NCBI GenBank assembly: GCA_016721315.1
Contig: JADKIL010000005.1
Location: forward strand, 248,001-312,000
DNA: 64,000 bases
From: Candidatus Villigracilis vicinus
GTDB lineage: Bacteria > Chloroflexota > Anaerolineae > Anaerolineales > Villigracilaceae
Direction of reading: 5' to 3'
The notes below the pieces were generated by a model. It was not told the DNA's origin, ran no database searches, and saw only the letters and a list, made by a program, of their open reading frames with translations. The translations under genes and the position numbers were made by a program. Positions 8,043 to 16,263 of the stretch are shown piece by piece (the first letter of the stretch is position 1; each line of letters opens with the position of its first letter).

Positions 8043-8474
8043 TTAAGGGGTGGCTCGTCTTACGGCAGGCATAACGGGCTTGAAAAATTGGAAGTAGGCA
8101 AAGCCGATCGCAAGCAAGGCGCAGATACCGACCAGCAAGAAACCCATCGGGTTCAGCACACCTGTGAAGGTGCCATTGAGCGCGATCACGAACCCCAATC
8201 CGTTCGCGGATAAATAAGCATAGTTCAACGCACTGCGGACCTTGCCTTCCTTAACGTCATTGGCAAGCAAAGAGACAAGCCCGCCTGCAACAAGTTCCAC
8301 ACCGGTCAACTGCACCAGCAAGCGGGTATCGGCGGAATCAGAGATGCCAAAGATATCAAGCATGGTAGGCGTGACAAGCAGCAGCCCAAGCGCCAGGATC
8401 AGAGCGACCGCAGCGTTGAGCAGGTAAAGGTAGCGGACGTTCAGGATATTCGCGATATTCAGGTTATTATTCAT
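8043..8474 (-). CDS. Small four-helix membrane protein
   Basis: 143 residues with four hydrophobic helices (about 14-38, 48-68, 83-103 and 108-130) and a basic C-terminus. GAGGAG lies 7 bases before the ATG. It resembles the many small unclassified four-helix integral membrane proteins of bacteria. I do not recognise a family and no catalytic motif is visible. It is a single-gene unit closed by the terminator at 7947. Confidence 0.7.
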   Translation of the reverse strand: MNNNLNIANILNVRYLYLLNAAVALILALGLLLVTPTMLDIFGISDSADTRLLVQLTGVELVAGGLVSLLANDVKEGKVRSALNYAYLSANGLGFVIALNGTFTGVLNPMGFLLVGICALLAIGFAYFQFFKPVMPAVRRATP

Positions 8475-8530
8475 TTTTTACTCCTCTAAATGAGATGCGT
8501 TCATTCTAGACCGCCCCCCTTGAAGGTTCA

Positions 8531-8674
8531 ATGGTACGGCTGTCCCGAAAAGCAAGCGGAGAGTTTGCATTTTTATTATGTAATGAGGAAAAGAAACCCG
8601 CCGCCTGCGACGGTCCGCTGTATTATTACAAGGTGGCGTGTGATGAGGCTGAGAGATTTTTGGAGAAACTCTAG
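8531..8674 (+). CDS. Possible 47-residue ORF in a gene-poor stretch
   Basis: Between 8475 and 8826 there is no convincing gene. An ATG at 8531, with GAAGG upstream, opens a 47-residue frame ending in an acidic/lysine helix (ACDEAERFLEKL) and containing GPLYYYKVACDE. The residue mix is protein-like, but the frame is short and stops exactly where an inverted repeat begins, so it may equally be a gene remnant or chance. No family recognised. Confidence 0.25.
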   Translation: MVRLSRKASGEFAFLLCNEEKKPAACDGPLYYYKVACDEAERFLEKL

Positions 8675-8778
8675 CCCCCTCCCGTCCTCCCCCAAATACG
8701 ACAATTTAAATTTTAAATGAATCCAGAAAGCGCTTCACTGTCGGATTTGGGGGAGGTGCCCGTAGGGCGGAGGGGGTC
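8674..8778. repeat. Imperfect inverted repeat, C/G-rich arms (MITE-like)
   Basis: Left arm gccccctcccgtcctccccc at 8674 and right arm ggaggtgcccgtagggcgga followed by gggggtc at 8778 pair around an A/T-rich centre of about 40 bases. The arms are of unequal length (the right arm carries about 10 extra bases). No coding capacity. Confidence 0.6.
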
Positions 8779-8826
8779 AGCGATCCTGTACAATGAACAG
8801 AAAAATACTTGAGAGGTAATTTATTT

Positions 8827-9174
8827 ATGTCCACATCTGACGAATCGAAGCCTGTCCCTGTGCCAGAGTCCACACCGCGTATTCTCCTGTCAGCCTGGCT
8901 CAATGTCACACGCATCCTGGCATTCGGGTCCATTTTGCCGTGGGGAGGTTTGGCGTTTTGTTCATTACTTTCTTACCCCTCAGACGAATGGAGTTTTTCA
9001 AGGGTGCTCTTCCTCGGAACCTTTTACTCCTATCCGCTCATCATCATAGGCATCGTCTGGTTCGCCCGCTCCGCCTACAAAAAAGGCTGGGATTGGGTCG
9101 CATGGATCACATCTGCGCTCTCGATCGTGCCGCTCTTTTGGTTTGTGCTGGATTTAATCGTCAACGGGATATAA
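8827..9174 (+). CDS. Small membrane protein, unknown
   Basis: 115 residues: a polar Pro/Ser N-terminus (about 22 residues), then three to four hydrophobic helices (about 25-50, 60-80 and 88-112). The ATG at 8827 is chosen over the in-frame TTG at 8809 because GAGAGG lies upstream of the ATG. No catalytic residues or known family seen. It stands alone between two repeat-rich intergenic stretches. Confidence 0.6.
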   Translation: MSTSDESKPVPVPESTPRILLSAWLNVTRILAFGSILPWGGLAFCSLLSYPSDEWSFSRVLFLGTFYSYPLIIIGIVWFARSAYKKGWDWVAWITSALSIVPLFWFVLDLIVNGI

Positions 9175-9227
9175 GGAATTCGGGAAGTTGTAAACGTTAG
9201 ACCTTCAAACAGTCACCTATTCTGGAA

Positions 9228-9283
9228 TGGCAAGGCGCAGAGGATGTAGAGAAAAATCTCTACGACTCTGCGCCTTTGCCGTT
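9228..9283. repeat. Palindromic repeat, GGCAAAGGCGCAGAG type
   Basis: Outer arms ggcaaggcgcagag / ctctgcgcctttgcc enclose an inner stem gtagaga / tctctac. The same outer-arm family occurs at 44304-44371. Confidence 0.7.
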
Positions 9284-9290
9284 AATTCCC

Positions 9291-9326
9291 AACCTGTCAA
9301 CTTGACAACCTGCCAACCTGAAAACC
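9291..9326. repeat. 8-base-period repeat
   Basis: Near-tandem octamers tcaacttg, acaacctg, ccaacctg upstream of the carboxyltransferase gene; same style as the 7-base repeats, but the period is 8. Confidence 0.5.
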
Positions 9327-9336
9327 AAAAATTTAT

Positions 9337-9344
9337 GCTAGACT
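9337..9344 (+). promoter_or_regulatory. Extended -10 box upstream of carboxyltransferase gene
   Basis: TGC-TAGACT at 9336-9344 matches the extended -10 form TGn-TAnnnT and nearly repeats the box before nusA (TGC-TAGAAT). It would give a leader of about 40 bases, which holds a 7-base-period repeat. No clear -35. Confidence 0.4.
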
Positions 9345-9351
9345 CACCCCA

Positions 9352-9390
9352 ACACTGATTACGGTTCGCTGAAAACTGATTACTGGAACC
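9352..9390. repeat. 7-base-period repeat in the 5' leader
   Basis: Heptads actgatt/acggttc/gctgaaa/actgatt/actggaa run up to the ATG at 9392. Confidence 0.65.
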
Positions 9391-9391
9391 T

Positions 9392-11014
9392 ATGGAAACT
9401 TTATCCTCCGCCCTCGACCCGCAATCCCCCGAATTCAAAGCCAACACAGAACACAACCGTGCCCTCGCGCAAGAATTAAAGAAACACCTTGCGGATGTCC
9501 GCGAAGGCGGCGGCGAGAAGTATCGCAAACGCCATGAAGAGCAGGGCAAGTTATTCGTGCGTGAACGCATCGAACGTCTGCTCGACCCCGGCGCGCCCTT
9601 CCTTGAACTCTCCGCGCTGGCAGCCATTAATCTTTATAACAACGAAGCACCCAGTGCGGGCATCGTCACCGGCATTGGGCGCATCTCGAATCGCGAAGTG
9701 CTTATCATTGCCAACGATGCCACCGTCAAAGGCGGCTCGTATTTCCCGATGACGGTCAAGAAGCATTTGCGTGCGCAGCAGATCGCCGAAGAAAATCATT
9801 TGCCCTGCCTCTACCTCGTAGATTCTGGCGGGGCAAATTTGCCTTTTCAAGATGAAGTCTTCCCCGATGTCAATCACTTCGGGCGCATTTTTTACAATCA
9901 GGCACGCATGTCTGCAAAGCGCATTCCGCAGATCGCGGCGGTGATGGGTTCCTGCACGGCGGGCGGCGCGTACGTCCCTGCCATGAGCGATGAAGCCATC
10001 ATCGTCAAAGGCGCTGGGACAATTTTCCTCGGCGGACCTCCGTTGGTCAAAGCCGCCACGGGGGAAGATGTCACTGCTGAAGAATTGGGCGGGGCGGATG
10101 TCCACACGCGCAAGTCGGGCGTAGCCGATCACTTCGCAGAGGATGATGACCACGCGATTGAAATTTTACGTTCGATCGTCGAGACCTTACCGCGCGGACA
10201 CGTGCATTCGCATCTTTCCGCGCTGGATGTTGCTCCACCCGAGGAGCCTTTGTACCACGCTGACGAGTTGTACGGTGTCCTGCCGCGCACCTTCAAAGAA
10301 TCCTTCGACGTCCGCGAGATCATCGCCCGCATCGTAGATGGAAGCAAATTCCGCGAATTCAAAGCCCGTTACGGTACGACTCTCATCTGCGGCTTCGCCC
10401 GCATCCATGGTTACCCCGTCGGCATCATCGCCAATAACGGAGTCTTGTTCAGCGAGTCCGCGCTCAAAGGGACGCACTTCATTGAATTGTGCGACCAGCG
10501 CGGCATTCCGCTTATCTTCTTGCAAAACATCACCGGCTTCATGGTCGGCAAAGAATACGAAACCGGCGGCATCGCCAAAGACGGCGCGAAGATGGTCCAT
10601 GCCGTTGCCACGACTCGTGTCCCAAAACTAACGCTCGTCATCGGCGGCTCCTTCGGCGCAGGCAACTACGCCATGGCAGGTCGCGCTTACGGCTCCAACT
10701 TCCTATGGATGTGGCCCAATGCAAGAATCAGTGTCATGGGTGGTGAACAAGCTGCGAACGTGATGCTCACCATCAAACAAGATCAACTCGTCAGAGAGGG
10801 CAAACCAGCCCTAAACGCGGAAGAGGCGGAAGAGTTCAAACGTCCGCTGTTGGAAAAGTACGAACGCGAGGGCAGTCCCTACCATTCCTCTGCTCGCATT
10901 TGGGATGATGGTGTTATTGACCCCGCAGATACTCGTCAAGTTTTAGGGTTGGCGTTATCCGTTGTGTTGAATGCCCCGAAAGAAGAAGGCGGCTTCGGCG
11001 TCTTCAGAATGTAA
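9392..11014 (+). CDS. Acyl-CoA carboxylase carboxyltransferase (methylcrotonyl-CoA carboxylase beta-like)
   Basis: 540 residues, the usual size of methylcrotonyl-CoA carboxylase (MCC) beta. It transfers CO2 from carboxybiotin to an acyl-CoA. The two crotonase-fold halves are visible: acyl-CoA side with GIVTGIGRISNREVLIIAND and VDSGGANLP, and carboxybiotin side with GGSFGAGNYAMAGRAY. The long segments around NDATVKGGSYFP and the G-S-C-T-A-G-G-A-Y-V-P oxyanion loop resemble MCC beta more than propionyl-CoA carboxylase. The matching biotin carboxylase and biotin carrier genes are at 12636 and 14267. MCC acts in leucine breakdown; another branched acyl-CoA substrate cannot be excluded. Confidence 0.88.
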   Translation: METLSSALDPQSPEFKANTEHNRALAQELKKHLADVREGGGEKYRKRHEEQGKLFVRERIERLLDPGAPFLELSALAAINLYNNEAPSAGIVTGIGRISNREVLIIANDATVKGGSYFPMTVKKHLRAQQIAEENHLPCLYLVDSGGANLPFQDEVFPDVNHFGRIFYNQARMSAKRIPQIAAVMGSCTAGGAYVPAMSDEAIIVKGAGTIFLGGPPLVKAATGEDVTAEELGGADVHTRKSGVADHFAEDDDHAIEILRSIVETLPRGHVHSHLSALDVAPPEEPLYHADELYGVLPRTFKESFDVREIIARIVDGSKFREFKARYGTTLICGFARIHGYPVGIIANNGVLFSESALKGTHFIELCDQRGIPLIFLQNITGFMVGKEYETGGIAKDGAKMVHAVATTRVPKLTLVIGGSFGAGNYAMAGRAYGSNFLWMWPNARISVMGGEQAANVMLTIKQDQLVREGKPALNAEEAEEFKRPLLEKYEREGSPYHSSARIWDDGVIDPADTRQVLGLALSVVLNAPKEEGGFGVFRM

Positions 11015-11105
11015 TCCCGAAGGGATGGCAGGATTATAGAGAATGGGCATGGCATTTCCAAATCCCGAAGGGATGACATAGCTCTGACACCCCTTCGGGG
11101 TTAAA
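11013..11105. repeat. Two direct repeats of tcccgaagggatg plus hairpin
   Basis: aatcccgaagggatgg at about 11011 and aaatcccgaagggatgac at about 11060 are direct repeats, followed by accccttcggggtt at 11088-11101, a short stem that may end transcription of the upstream gene. Confidence 0.5.
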
Positions 11106-11177
11106 AATAAATAATCTGAAATTCTACAATCATTTCACTCCTTCGGAGTTGCATAAATCAACAAAAGGATCGTAACT

Positions 11178-11663
11178 ATGACATTCGAAAAATCGAACGA
11201 AAGCCCGCATCACTTTTTTACCCAACTTGCCGGGAACTGGCGCGGAACGAGTAAACTGTGGCTCGAACCAGACACCCTGGCAGGCGAAACTCCCATTGTT
11301 GGAACCATTCAACTTATCCTTGAAGGACGCTTTGCGCTCTTCCTTTACCAATCATCCATCGAAGGTGAAGCCCAACACGGCATGTTCACCTTTGGGTACA
11401 ACACCCTGCTTGACCGTTACGAAACCAGTTGGGTCGACTCTTTTCACAACAACACCGGCATCATGTTCTGCACAGGCAGCGAGATCGAGAACGGCTTCTC
11501 GGTCCTCGGCTCTTACCCTGACCCCAACGGCGGACCGGACTGGGGCTGGCGTACCGAAGTAGAACTGCGCGAGGATAAGCTCATCATCACTGCCTACAAC
11601 ATCATGCCTGAAGGCGAAGAAGCCAAAGCCACCGAATCCATACTGACAAAGGTCAACACATGA
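11178..11663 (+). CDS. DUF1579-type protein
   Basis: 161 residues. The pattern HHFFTQLAGNWRGTSKLW, then a beta-rich stretch with GRFALFLYQSS, FGYNTLLDRYETSWVD and a C-terminal TEVELREDKLIITAYN, fits the DUF1579 family of small beta-barrel proteins with unknown function. No signal peptide. Its stop overlaps the ATG of the epimerase gene by four bases (ATGA), so the two are translationally coupled. A role in the carboxylase block is implied only by position. Confidence 0.65.
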   Translation: MTFEKSNESPHHFFTQLAGNWRGTSKLWLEPDTLAGETPIVGTIQLILEGRFALFLYQSSIEGEAQHGMFTFGYNTLLDRYETSWVDSFHNNTGIMFCTGSEIENGFSVLGSYPDPNGGPDWGWRTEVELREDKLIITAYNIMPEGEEAKATESILTKVNT

Positions 11664-12646
11664 AAATCCTCATCATTGGCGGCACTCGCTTCGTTGGACG
11701 TCATCTCGTCACCTCTGCCCGCGCCCGCGGACACGAGATCACCCTCTTCAACCGCGGTAAGACCAACCCCGATCTTTTTCGAAGGGTGAAAAATATTCGG
11801 GGAGATAGAGAAACGGACCTGGATCAGGTAGCGGGTCAGTGGGATGCGGTTATCGATACATGCGGCTATCTACCGCGCATCGTCCGCAAATCTGCCGAAG
11901 CGTTAAAAGATAAAGTTGGGCGTTATATTTTTATATCCAGCGTATCGGTGTACTCCAACTTCAGCAAGGTCGGCATCAACGAAAGCGACTCTGTCGCCAT
12001 GTTGACGCATGAAGATACCGAAGAGGTCACCGGTGAAACCTATGGGGCGCTGAAAGCACTTTGTGAGAAAGCCGTGCAGGATGTATATGGTCCGCGTTCT
12101 CTCATCATCCGCCCCGGTTTGATCGTCGGTCCGCATGACCCGACCGACCGTTTCACCTACTGGCCCCTGCGCATTGCCAAAGGCGGCGATGTCCTTGCAC
12201 CTGACCGACCGGATGCCATGACACAGTTCATCGACGCGCGCGACCTTGCCGACTTCATCATCAAACTCATCGATCAGAATGTTTCAGGCACTTTCAATGC
12301 CATCGGCAATCCAGTAACCCTTAACACGGTCTTTGAAACCTGCAAACGCATCAGCAAAAGTAATGCAAACTTTAAATGGGCACCCGTTGAATTTCTGGAA
12401 AAAAATACTGTAGCCCCATGGAGTGATATGCCCGCATGGGTTCCAGAAACCGGTGAGAACGCCGGAGTTTCACATGTGGATATCTCCAAAGCAATCCATG
12501 CTGGGCTGACATTTACCTCCCTCACCGATACGGTCAAAGCCATTTACGATTGGGAGTTCGAAAGACCAGAAGGGCACGAGCTCAAAGCAGGCTTAAAGCC
12601 CGAACGTGAAAAAGAACTCTTAACTCTGCTCAACCATGCTCACTAA
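11660..12646 (+). CDS. NAD-dependent epimerase/dehydratase (extended SDR)
   Basis: 328 residues. N-terminal Rossmann fold with GGTRFVG at residues 7-13; active-site Y-x-x-x-K appears as YGALK near residue 131, with serines in YIFISSVSVYSN upstream. The late segment TQFIDARDLADFI is typical of sugar-nucleotide epimerase relatives and also of chloroplast-type CSP41-like and isoflavone-reductase-like proteins. Substrate unknown. Coupled by overlap to the gene before (4 bases) and to the biotin carboxylase gene after (11 bases), so it belongs to the same transcript as the carboxylase subunits. Confidence 0.8.
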   Translation: MKILIIGGTRFVGRHLVTSARARGHEITLFNRGKTNPDLFRRVKNIRGDRETDLDQVAGQWDAVIDTCGYLPRIVRKSAEALKDKVGRYIFISSVSVYSNFSKVGINESDSVAMLTHEDTEEVTGETYGALKALCEKAVQDVYGPRSLIIRPGLIVGPHDPTDRFTYWPLRIAKGGDVLAPDRPDAMTQFIDARDLADFIIKLIDQNVSGTFNAIGNPVTLNTVFETCKRISKSNANFKWAPVEFLEKNTVAPWSDMPAWVPETGENAGVSHVDISKAIHAGLTFTSLTDTVKAIYDWEFERPEGHELKAGLKPEREKELLTLLNHAH

Positions 12647-14123
12647 AATCCTTATCGCCAATCGCGGCGAGATCGCCATTCGCATTATGCGCGCCTGCCG
12701 CGAGCTGGGCATCAAGACGATCGCCGTCTATTCCGAAGCGGATCACAACGCACAACACGTTCAATTCGCCGATGAAGCCGTCTTGCTTGGCGGTGCAGCG
12801 CCCAAAGAATCCTATTTGAATGTGGAAGCCTTGCTGCGAGCCGCTCACGACTCTCAAGCCGATGCCATCCACCCGGGCTATGGCTTCCTCTCGGAGAACG
12901 CCTCTTTCGCCGCCGCAGTGGCATCAGCGAACCTGACCTTTATCGGTCCCTCAGCCGATTCGATCCGCGCGATGGGCGACAAAGCTGAATCAAAGATTCT
13001 GATGAAGAAAGCAGGCGTGCCTACTGTCCCTGGCTACGAAGGCTTGGAAACGTACGAAGAATTCCTAAAAGCCGCGAATGAAATCGGCTACCCCGTCCTA
13101 GTCAAAGCCGCAGCGGGCGGAGGCGGCAAAGGCATGCGTGTGGTCAATGCTGAGAGCGAGTTAAAAGAAGCCATCGAGCTCGCCAGAAGCGAAGCTCGCA
13201 ACGCATTCGGAGATGAACGTCTACTGATCGAAAAATATCTCGCCGAAGCACATCACATCGAAATTCAAGTCTTTGGTGATAAACACGGCAACCTCGTGCA
13301 TCTTTTCGAACGCGAATGCTCCGTGCAGAGACGTCACCAAAAGATCATCGAAGAATCCCCCTCTCCCCTACTTACACCTGAACTTCGCGCAAAAATGGGC
13401 GAAGCCGCAGTTAATGCCGCAAAGACTGTTGGCTACTACAACGCTGGTACTGTCGAATTCATCTTCGACCCGAAGACCCAGCAATATTATTTCCTCGAAA
13501 TGAACACCCGCTTGCAAGTGGAGCATCCCGTCACCGAACTCGTCACCGGTCTCGACCTCGTCCACTGGCAGATCCGCATCGCGGCGGGAGAAAAATTCCC
13601 CTTCAGCCAAAGCGACCTGCACCAACATGGTCACGCCATTGAGTGCCGCGTCTATGCTGAAGACCCAACGACTGGATTTTTGCCCAGCACCGGCAAACTA
13701 CTGCAATTCATCCAACCGCAAGGACCCGGCATCCGCGTGGACTCTGGCTTTGCCGCTGGCGATGAAGTCACCCACTTTTATGATCCGCTGTTGGCAAAGC
13801 TCATCGTCTATGCTGGCAACCGTGAAGACGCCATCAAACGCATGCAGAATGCGCTCAACGATTTCATCGTCCACGGTGTGGTGACGAATATGGACTACAT
13901 GCGTGCCGTTCTCGAAACCGATGACTTCAAAACAGGCAAAGTCACCACGCGTTGGGTAGAAACAAAATTCGGCGAGTGGTCCATCCCTCAACCTGAACTT
14001 AATGCTCTCATCGCCGCCGCCCTTGCAGATGTGGTTTTTGTCGGCGGCAAAGCACAACCTGCCGTTTCAAATGAGACCGATCCATTCAACCCGTGGAAGC
14101 AGACAGGGAATTACCGGAATTAA
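12636..14123 (+). CDS. Biotin carboxylase subunit of an acyl-CoA carboxylase
   Basis: 495 residues, typical of a stand-alone biotin carboxylase. It carboxylates the biotin of a carrier protein using ATP and bicarbonate. Landmarks in order: KILIANRGEIAIRIMRACRE (residues 4-23), the glycine-rich ATP loop KAAAGGGGKGMR at about 158-169, the HIEIQVFGDKHGN strand, the catalytic EMNTRLQVEHPVTE at about 288-301, and the C-terminal AEDPTTGFLPSTGKL segment. It lacks a biotinyl domain; that is supplied by the gene at 14267. The start overlaps the preceding epimerase frame. Confidence 0.92.
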   Translation: MLTKILIANRGEIAIRIMRACRELGIKTIAVYSEADHNAQHVQFADEAVLLGGAAPKESYLNVEALLRAAHDSQADAIHPGYGFLSENASFAAAVASANLTFIGPSADSIRAMGDKAESKILMKKAGVPTVPGYEGLETYEEFLKAANEIGYPVLVKAAAGGGGKGMRVVNAESELKEAIELARSEARNAFGDERLLIEKYLAEAHHIEIQVFGDKHGNLVHLFERECSVQRRHQKIIEESPSPLLTPELRAKMGEAAVNAAKTVGYYNAGTVEFIFDPKTQQYYFLEMNTRLQVEHPVTELVTGLDLVHWQIRIAAGEKFPFSQSDLHQHGHAIECRVYAEDPTTGFLPSTGKLLQFIQPQGPGIRVDSGFAAGDEVTHFYDPLLAKLIVYAGNREDAIKRMQNALNDFIVHGVVTNMDYMRAVLETDDFKTGKVTTRWVETKFGEWSIPQPELNALIAAALADVVFVGGKAQPAVSNETDPFNPWKQTGNYRN

Positions 14124-14124
14124 T

Positions 14125-14253
14125 GTCATTGCGAGGAGCCATCCTTAGCAGAGTGAGGCGATAGCCGAACGCAGTCGAAGGACGAGCGACGAAGCAATCT
14201 TATGGCATGTGGGGATTGCTTCGCCGCAAAACAAGAGCGCGGCTCGCAATGAC
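14125..14253. repeat. Nested palindromic element, GTCATTGCGAGG type
   Basis: Outer arms gtcattgcgaggagcc and ggctcgcaatgac; inner arms cgaagcaatc and gattgcttcg. Elements with these ends are common in bacterial genomes as non-coding mobile-like palindromes. It occupies almost the whole gap between the biotin carboxylase and biotin carrier genes. Confidence 0.8.
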
Positions 14254-14266
14254 GAAATGAGATGCT

Positions 14267-14734
14267 ATGAAAACAACCTTCGACACGCAAAGCATTGAAC
14301 TCAATCCATCCGGCGATCAATACATCGCCACGGTAAACGGCAAGACCGTTACCGTGCAGGTTGTGCGCGCATCGAACGGGCGCATGGATTTGCTCGTGGA
14401 TGGTCAACGAGTCACGGCGCATGTCTCGTCGGATATGGCGAAGCGCTGGGTCACTATCAACGGGCAGACGTTGATGCTCACGAAAACGTCGGGCGCCAAA
14501 CAAGGCGTCAGGCACGATCATGCCGGGGGACTCATTGCTCCAATGCCGGGACAGATTCGAAGCGTGGCTGTCAGCGTGGGCGATGCCGTGAAGAAAGGTC
14601 AAACCCTGCTGACGATGGAAGCCATGAAGATGGAAATCCGCATTCAGGCGTTGAAGGATGGAGTAGTCAAATCCGTTTCGGTAGTGCAGGGGCAGACGGT
14701 GGAACGCGAACAGATTTTGGTGGAAGTGGAATAG
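14267..14734 (+). CDS. Biotin carboxyl carrier protein (biotinyl domain)
   Basis: 155 residues. The biotin-attachment motif EAMKMEI is at residues 118-124, with K121 as the biotinylated lysine; GGLIAPMPGQIRSVAVSVGD begins the lipoyl/biotinyl fold. The first 75 residues form a beta-rich segment that may be the BT-like domain which docks to the carboxyltransferase. It completes a three-part carboxylase with 9392 and 12636; in most MCC alpha subunits this part is fused to biotin carboxylase, so here the alpha subunit is split, with a palindromic repeat at the split. Confidence 0.9.
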   Translation: MKTTFDTQSIELNPSGDQYIATVNGKTVTVQVVRASNGRMDLLVDGQRVTAHVSSDMAKRWVTINGQTLMLTKTSGAKQGVRHDHAGGLIAPMPGQIRSVAVSVGDAVKKGQTLLTMEAMKMEIRIQALKDGVVKSVSVVQGQTVEREQILVEVE

Positions 14735-14736
14735 TG

Positions 14737-14763
14737 AGAGCCTCCGAATGGAGGCTCTTTTTT
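14737..14763 (+). terminator. Intrinsic terminator after biotin carrier gene
   Basis: Stem agagcctcc / ggaggctct with a 4-base loop followed by six T, starting 3 bases after the stop. Confidence 0.85.
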
Positions 14764-14792
14764 CGGCTAAAATTCAGTGACAAGGAGCCACA

Positions 14793-15242
14793 ATGACCGG
14801 AAAATATTTCGACGAACTCGAAGTTGGCATGACCTTCAAACACGGCGGGCGGACCGTGACCGAGATGGATAATGTGCTCTTCTCCGCGCTGACGATGAAC
14901 ACCCAACCGCTGCACGTCAATGAAGATTTTGCAGCCAAGACCGAGTTTGGTCAGCGGCTGGTGAATGGAGTTTTCACCTTCGGTTTGGTCGTCGGTTTGA
15001 CCGTGGCAGATTTGACCGAAGGAACCATCGTTGCAAATTTGGGCTACGACAAGTTGAATCATCCAAGTCCCGTTTTTCATGGTGATACCATTTATGCCGA
15101 AAGCGAGATCATTGAGAAACGCGAATCGAAATCACGACCGAATGCCGGGCTTGTAAAAATTAAATGTATTGGCAGAAAGCCGGATGGAACGATCGTGGTT
15201 GAGTTTGAACGGACGGCGATGTTCCTCAAAAAGGAAAGATGA
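14793..15242 (+). CDS. MaoC-type enoyl-CoA hydratase, possible itaconyl/mesaconyl-CoA hydratase
   Basis: 149 residues, one hot-dog domain. In MaoC hydratases the active site reads T-G-D-x-N-P-x-H; here the aligned segment is TMNTQPLH at residues 34-41, keeping the histidine (H41) but with N in place of the catalytic Asp and Q in place of N. Variants of this kind are found among mesaconyl-CoA and itaconyl-CoA hydratase relatives. AAGGAG-like sequence lies 6 bases before the ATG. The next gene is a CLYBL-like lyase, which supports hydration of a C5 dicarboxylyl-CoA to a malyl-CoA derivative. Exact substrate is inference. Confidence 0.75.
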   Translation: MTGKYFDELEVGMTFKHGGRTVTEMDNVLFSALTMNTQPLHVNEDFAAKTEFGQRLVNGVFTFGLVVGLTVADLTEGTIVANLGYDKLNHPSPVFHGDTIYAESEIIEKRESKSRPNAGLVKIKCIGRKPDGTIVVEFERTAMFLKKER

Positions 15243-15319
15243 AAGACACTTGCACCGCACACAAGTGCAGGTGAGAAAGAAAACGATTCCTCACTTCTTT
15301 CCTCTTTTTTCTTTCTTCA

Positions 15320-15353
15320 CGAATCACCAATCTCTATTTACCAATTACGAGGT
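15320..15353. repeat. 7-base-period repeat
   Basis: Heptads aatcacc/aatctct/atttacc/aattacg directly before the lyase gene. Confidence 0.6.
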
Positions 15354-15358
15354 CTTAA

Positions 15359-16225
15359 ATGCACTCACGACGCGCACTACTCTACATGCCCGGTGACAAT
15401 TGGAAGATGATCACCAAGTCCGTGACTTTGGGCGTGGATTCCATTTGCATGGACATGGAAGATGGCACCGCCGTCAACAAAAAAGGCGAAGCCCGCACCA
15501 CCATTGCCAAGGCACTGCAAGAACTAGACTTCGGCACGAGCGAAAAACTGGCACGCATCAACTCGGTCGGTTCGGGCTGGGAGAAAGACGATATTGAAGC
15601 CGTCCTCCCCCATCATCCAGATGGCATCGTGATTCCGAAGGTCGAGTCATTCGAGCAGGTGGAATGGGCGAGCCGTATCATCGAAGATGCTGAGTTGAAG
15701 CACGGCTGGAAACTAAACTCGATTCGAATTTTGATCGGGGTGGAAACCGCGAAAGGGATATTGAATCTCAAAGAGATCGCGGCGCATCCGCGTTTGGATG
15801 CAATCATCTTCGGCGGCGAAGACTTCGCGGCGTCGATTGGTGCAACACGGACACAAGACGCCATTGAGTTATTGTATGCGCGGCAGGCGGTCATTGTCGC
15901 TTGCGCGGCGTATGACTTGCAAGCGCTTGATATCGTCACCATCGATTACAAAAACTTGGAAGCGCTCAAAGTCGAATCAGAGTTTGGGGCAAGACTCGGC
16001 TTCAGCGGGAAACAGGTCATTCACCCGAATCAAGTTCCGGTGGTGCAAGAGGCGTTCACTCCATCCGCTGAAGCGATCGCATACGCGCGGAGAATCGTCG
16101 AGACCTTTGAAGCCAGTCAAAAAGAAGGCAAAGGCGCCTATGCGCTGGATGGCAAGATGATCGACATGCCGTTGTTGAAGAACGCACAAAAAGTGCTGGC
16201 ACGCGCGAACGCCGCAGGGAAGTAA
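15359..16225 (+). CDS. HpcH/HpaI-family CoA-ester lyase, CLYBL-like citramalyl-CoA lyase
   Basis: 288 residues. CitE-like TIM barrel that cleaves a malyl-CoA-type ester to acetyl-CoA and an oxo-acid. Mg-binding DMEDG at about 31-35, PKVES at about 93-97, the GGEDFAASIGAT stretch at about 157-168, LYARQ, GKQVIHPNQ and the C-terminal MIDMPLLKNAQ follow the pattern I recall for animal CLYBL, the citramalyl-CoA lyase of itaconate breakdown, more closely than for bacterial CitE. With the MaoC hydratase before it, a path itaconyl-CoA to citramalyl-CoA to acetyl-CoA plus pyruvate is plausible. Beta-methylmalyl-CoA lyase is the main alternative. Confidence 0.8.
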   Translation: MHSRRALLYMPGDNWKMITKSVTLGVDSICMDMEDGTAVNKKGEARTTIAKALQELDFGTSEKLARINSVGSGWEKDDIEAVLPHHPDGIVIPKVESFEQVEWASRIIEDAELKHGWKLNSIRILIGVETAKGILNLKEIAAHPRLDAIIFGGEDFAASIGATRTQDAIELLYARQAVIVACAAYDLQALDIVTIDYKNLEALKVESEFGARLGFSGKQVIHPNQVPVVQEAFTPSAEAIAYARRIVETFEASQKEGKGAYALDGKMIDMPLLKNAQKVLARANAAGK

Positions 16226-16227
16226 AG

Positions 16228-16263
16228 CAAAACTCCGAGGTCTTAAAGACCTCGGAGTTTTTT
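16228..16263. terminator. Bidirectional intrinsic terminator
   Basis: Stem aaaactccgaggtctt / aagacctcggagtttttt between two convergent genes, flanked by A and T runs. Confidence 0.9.
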
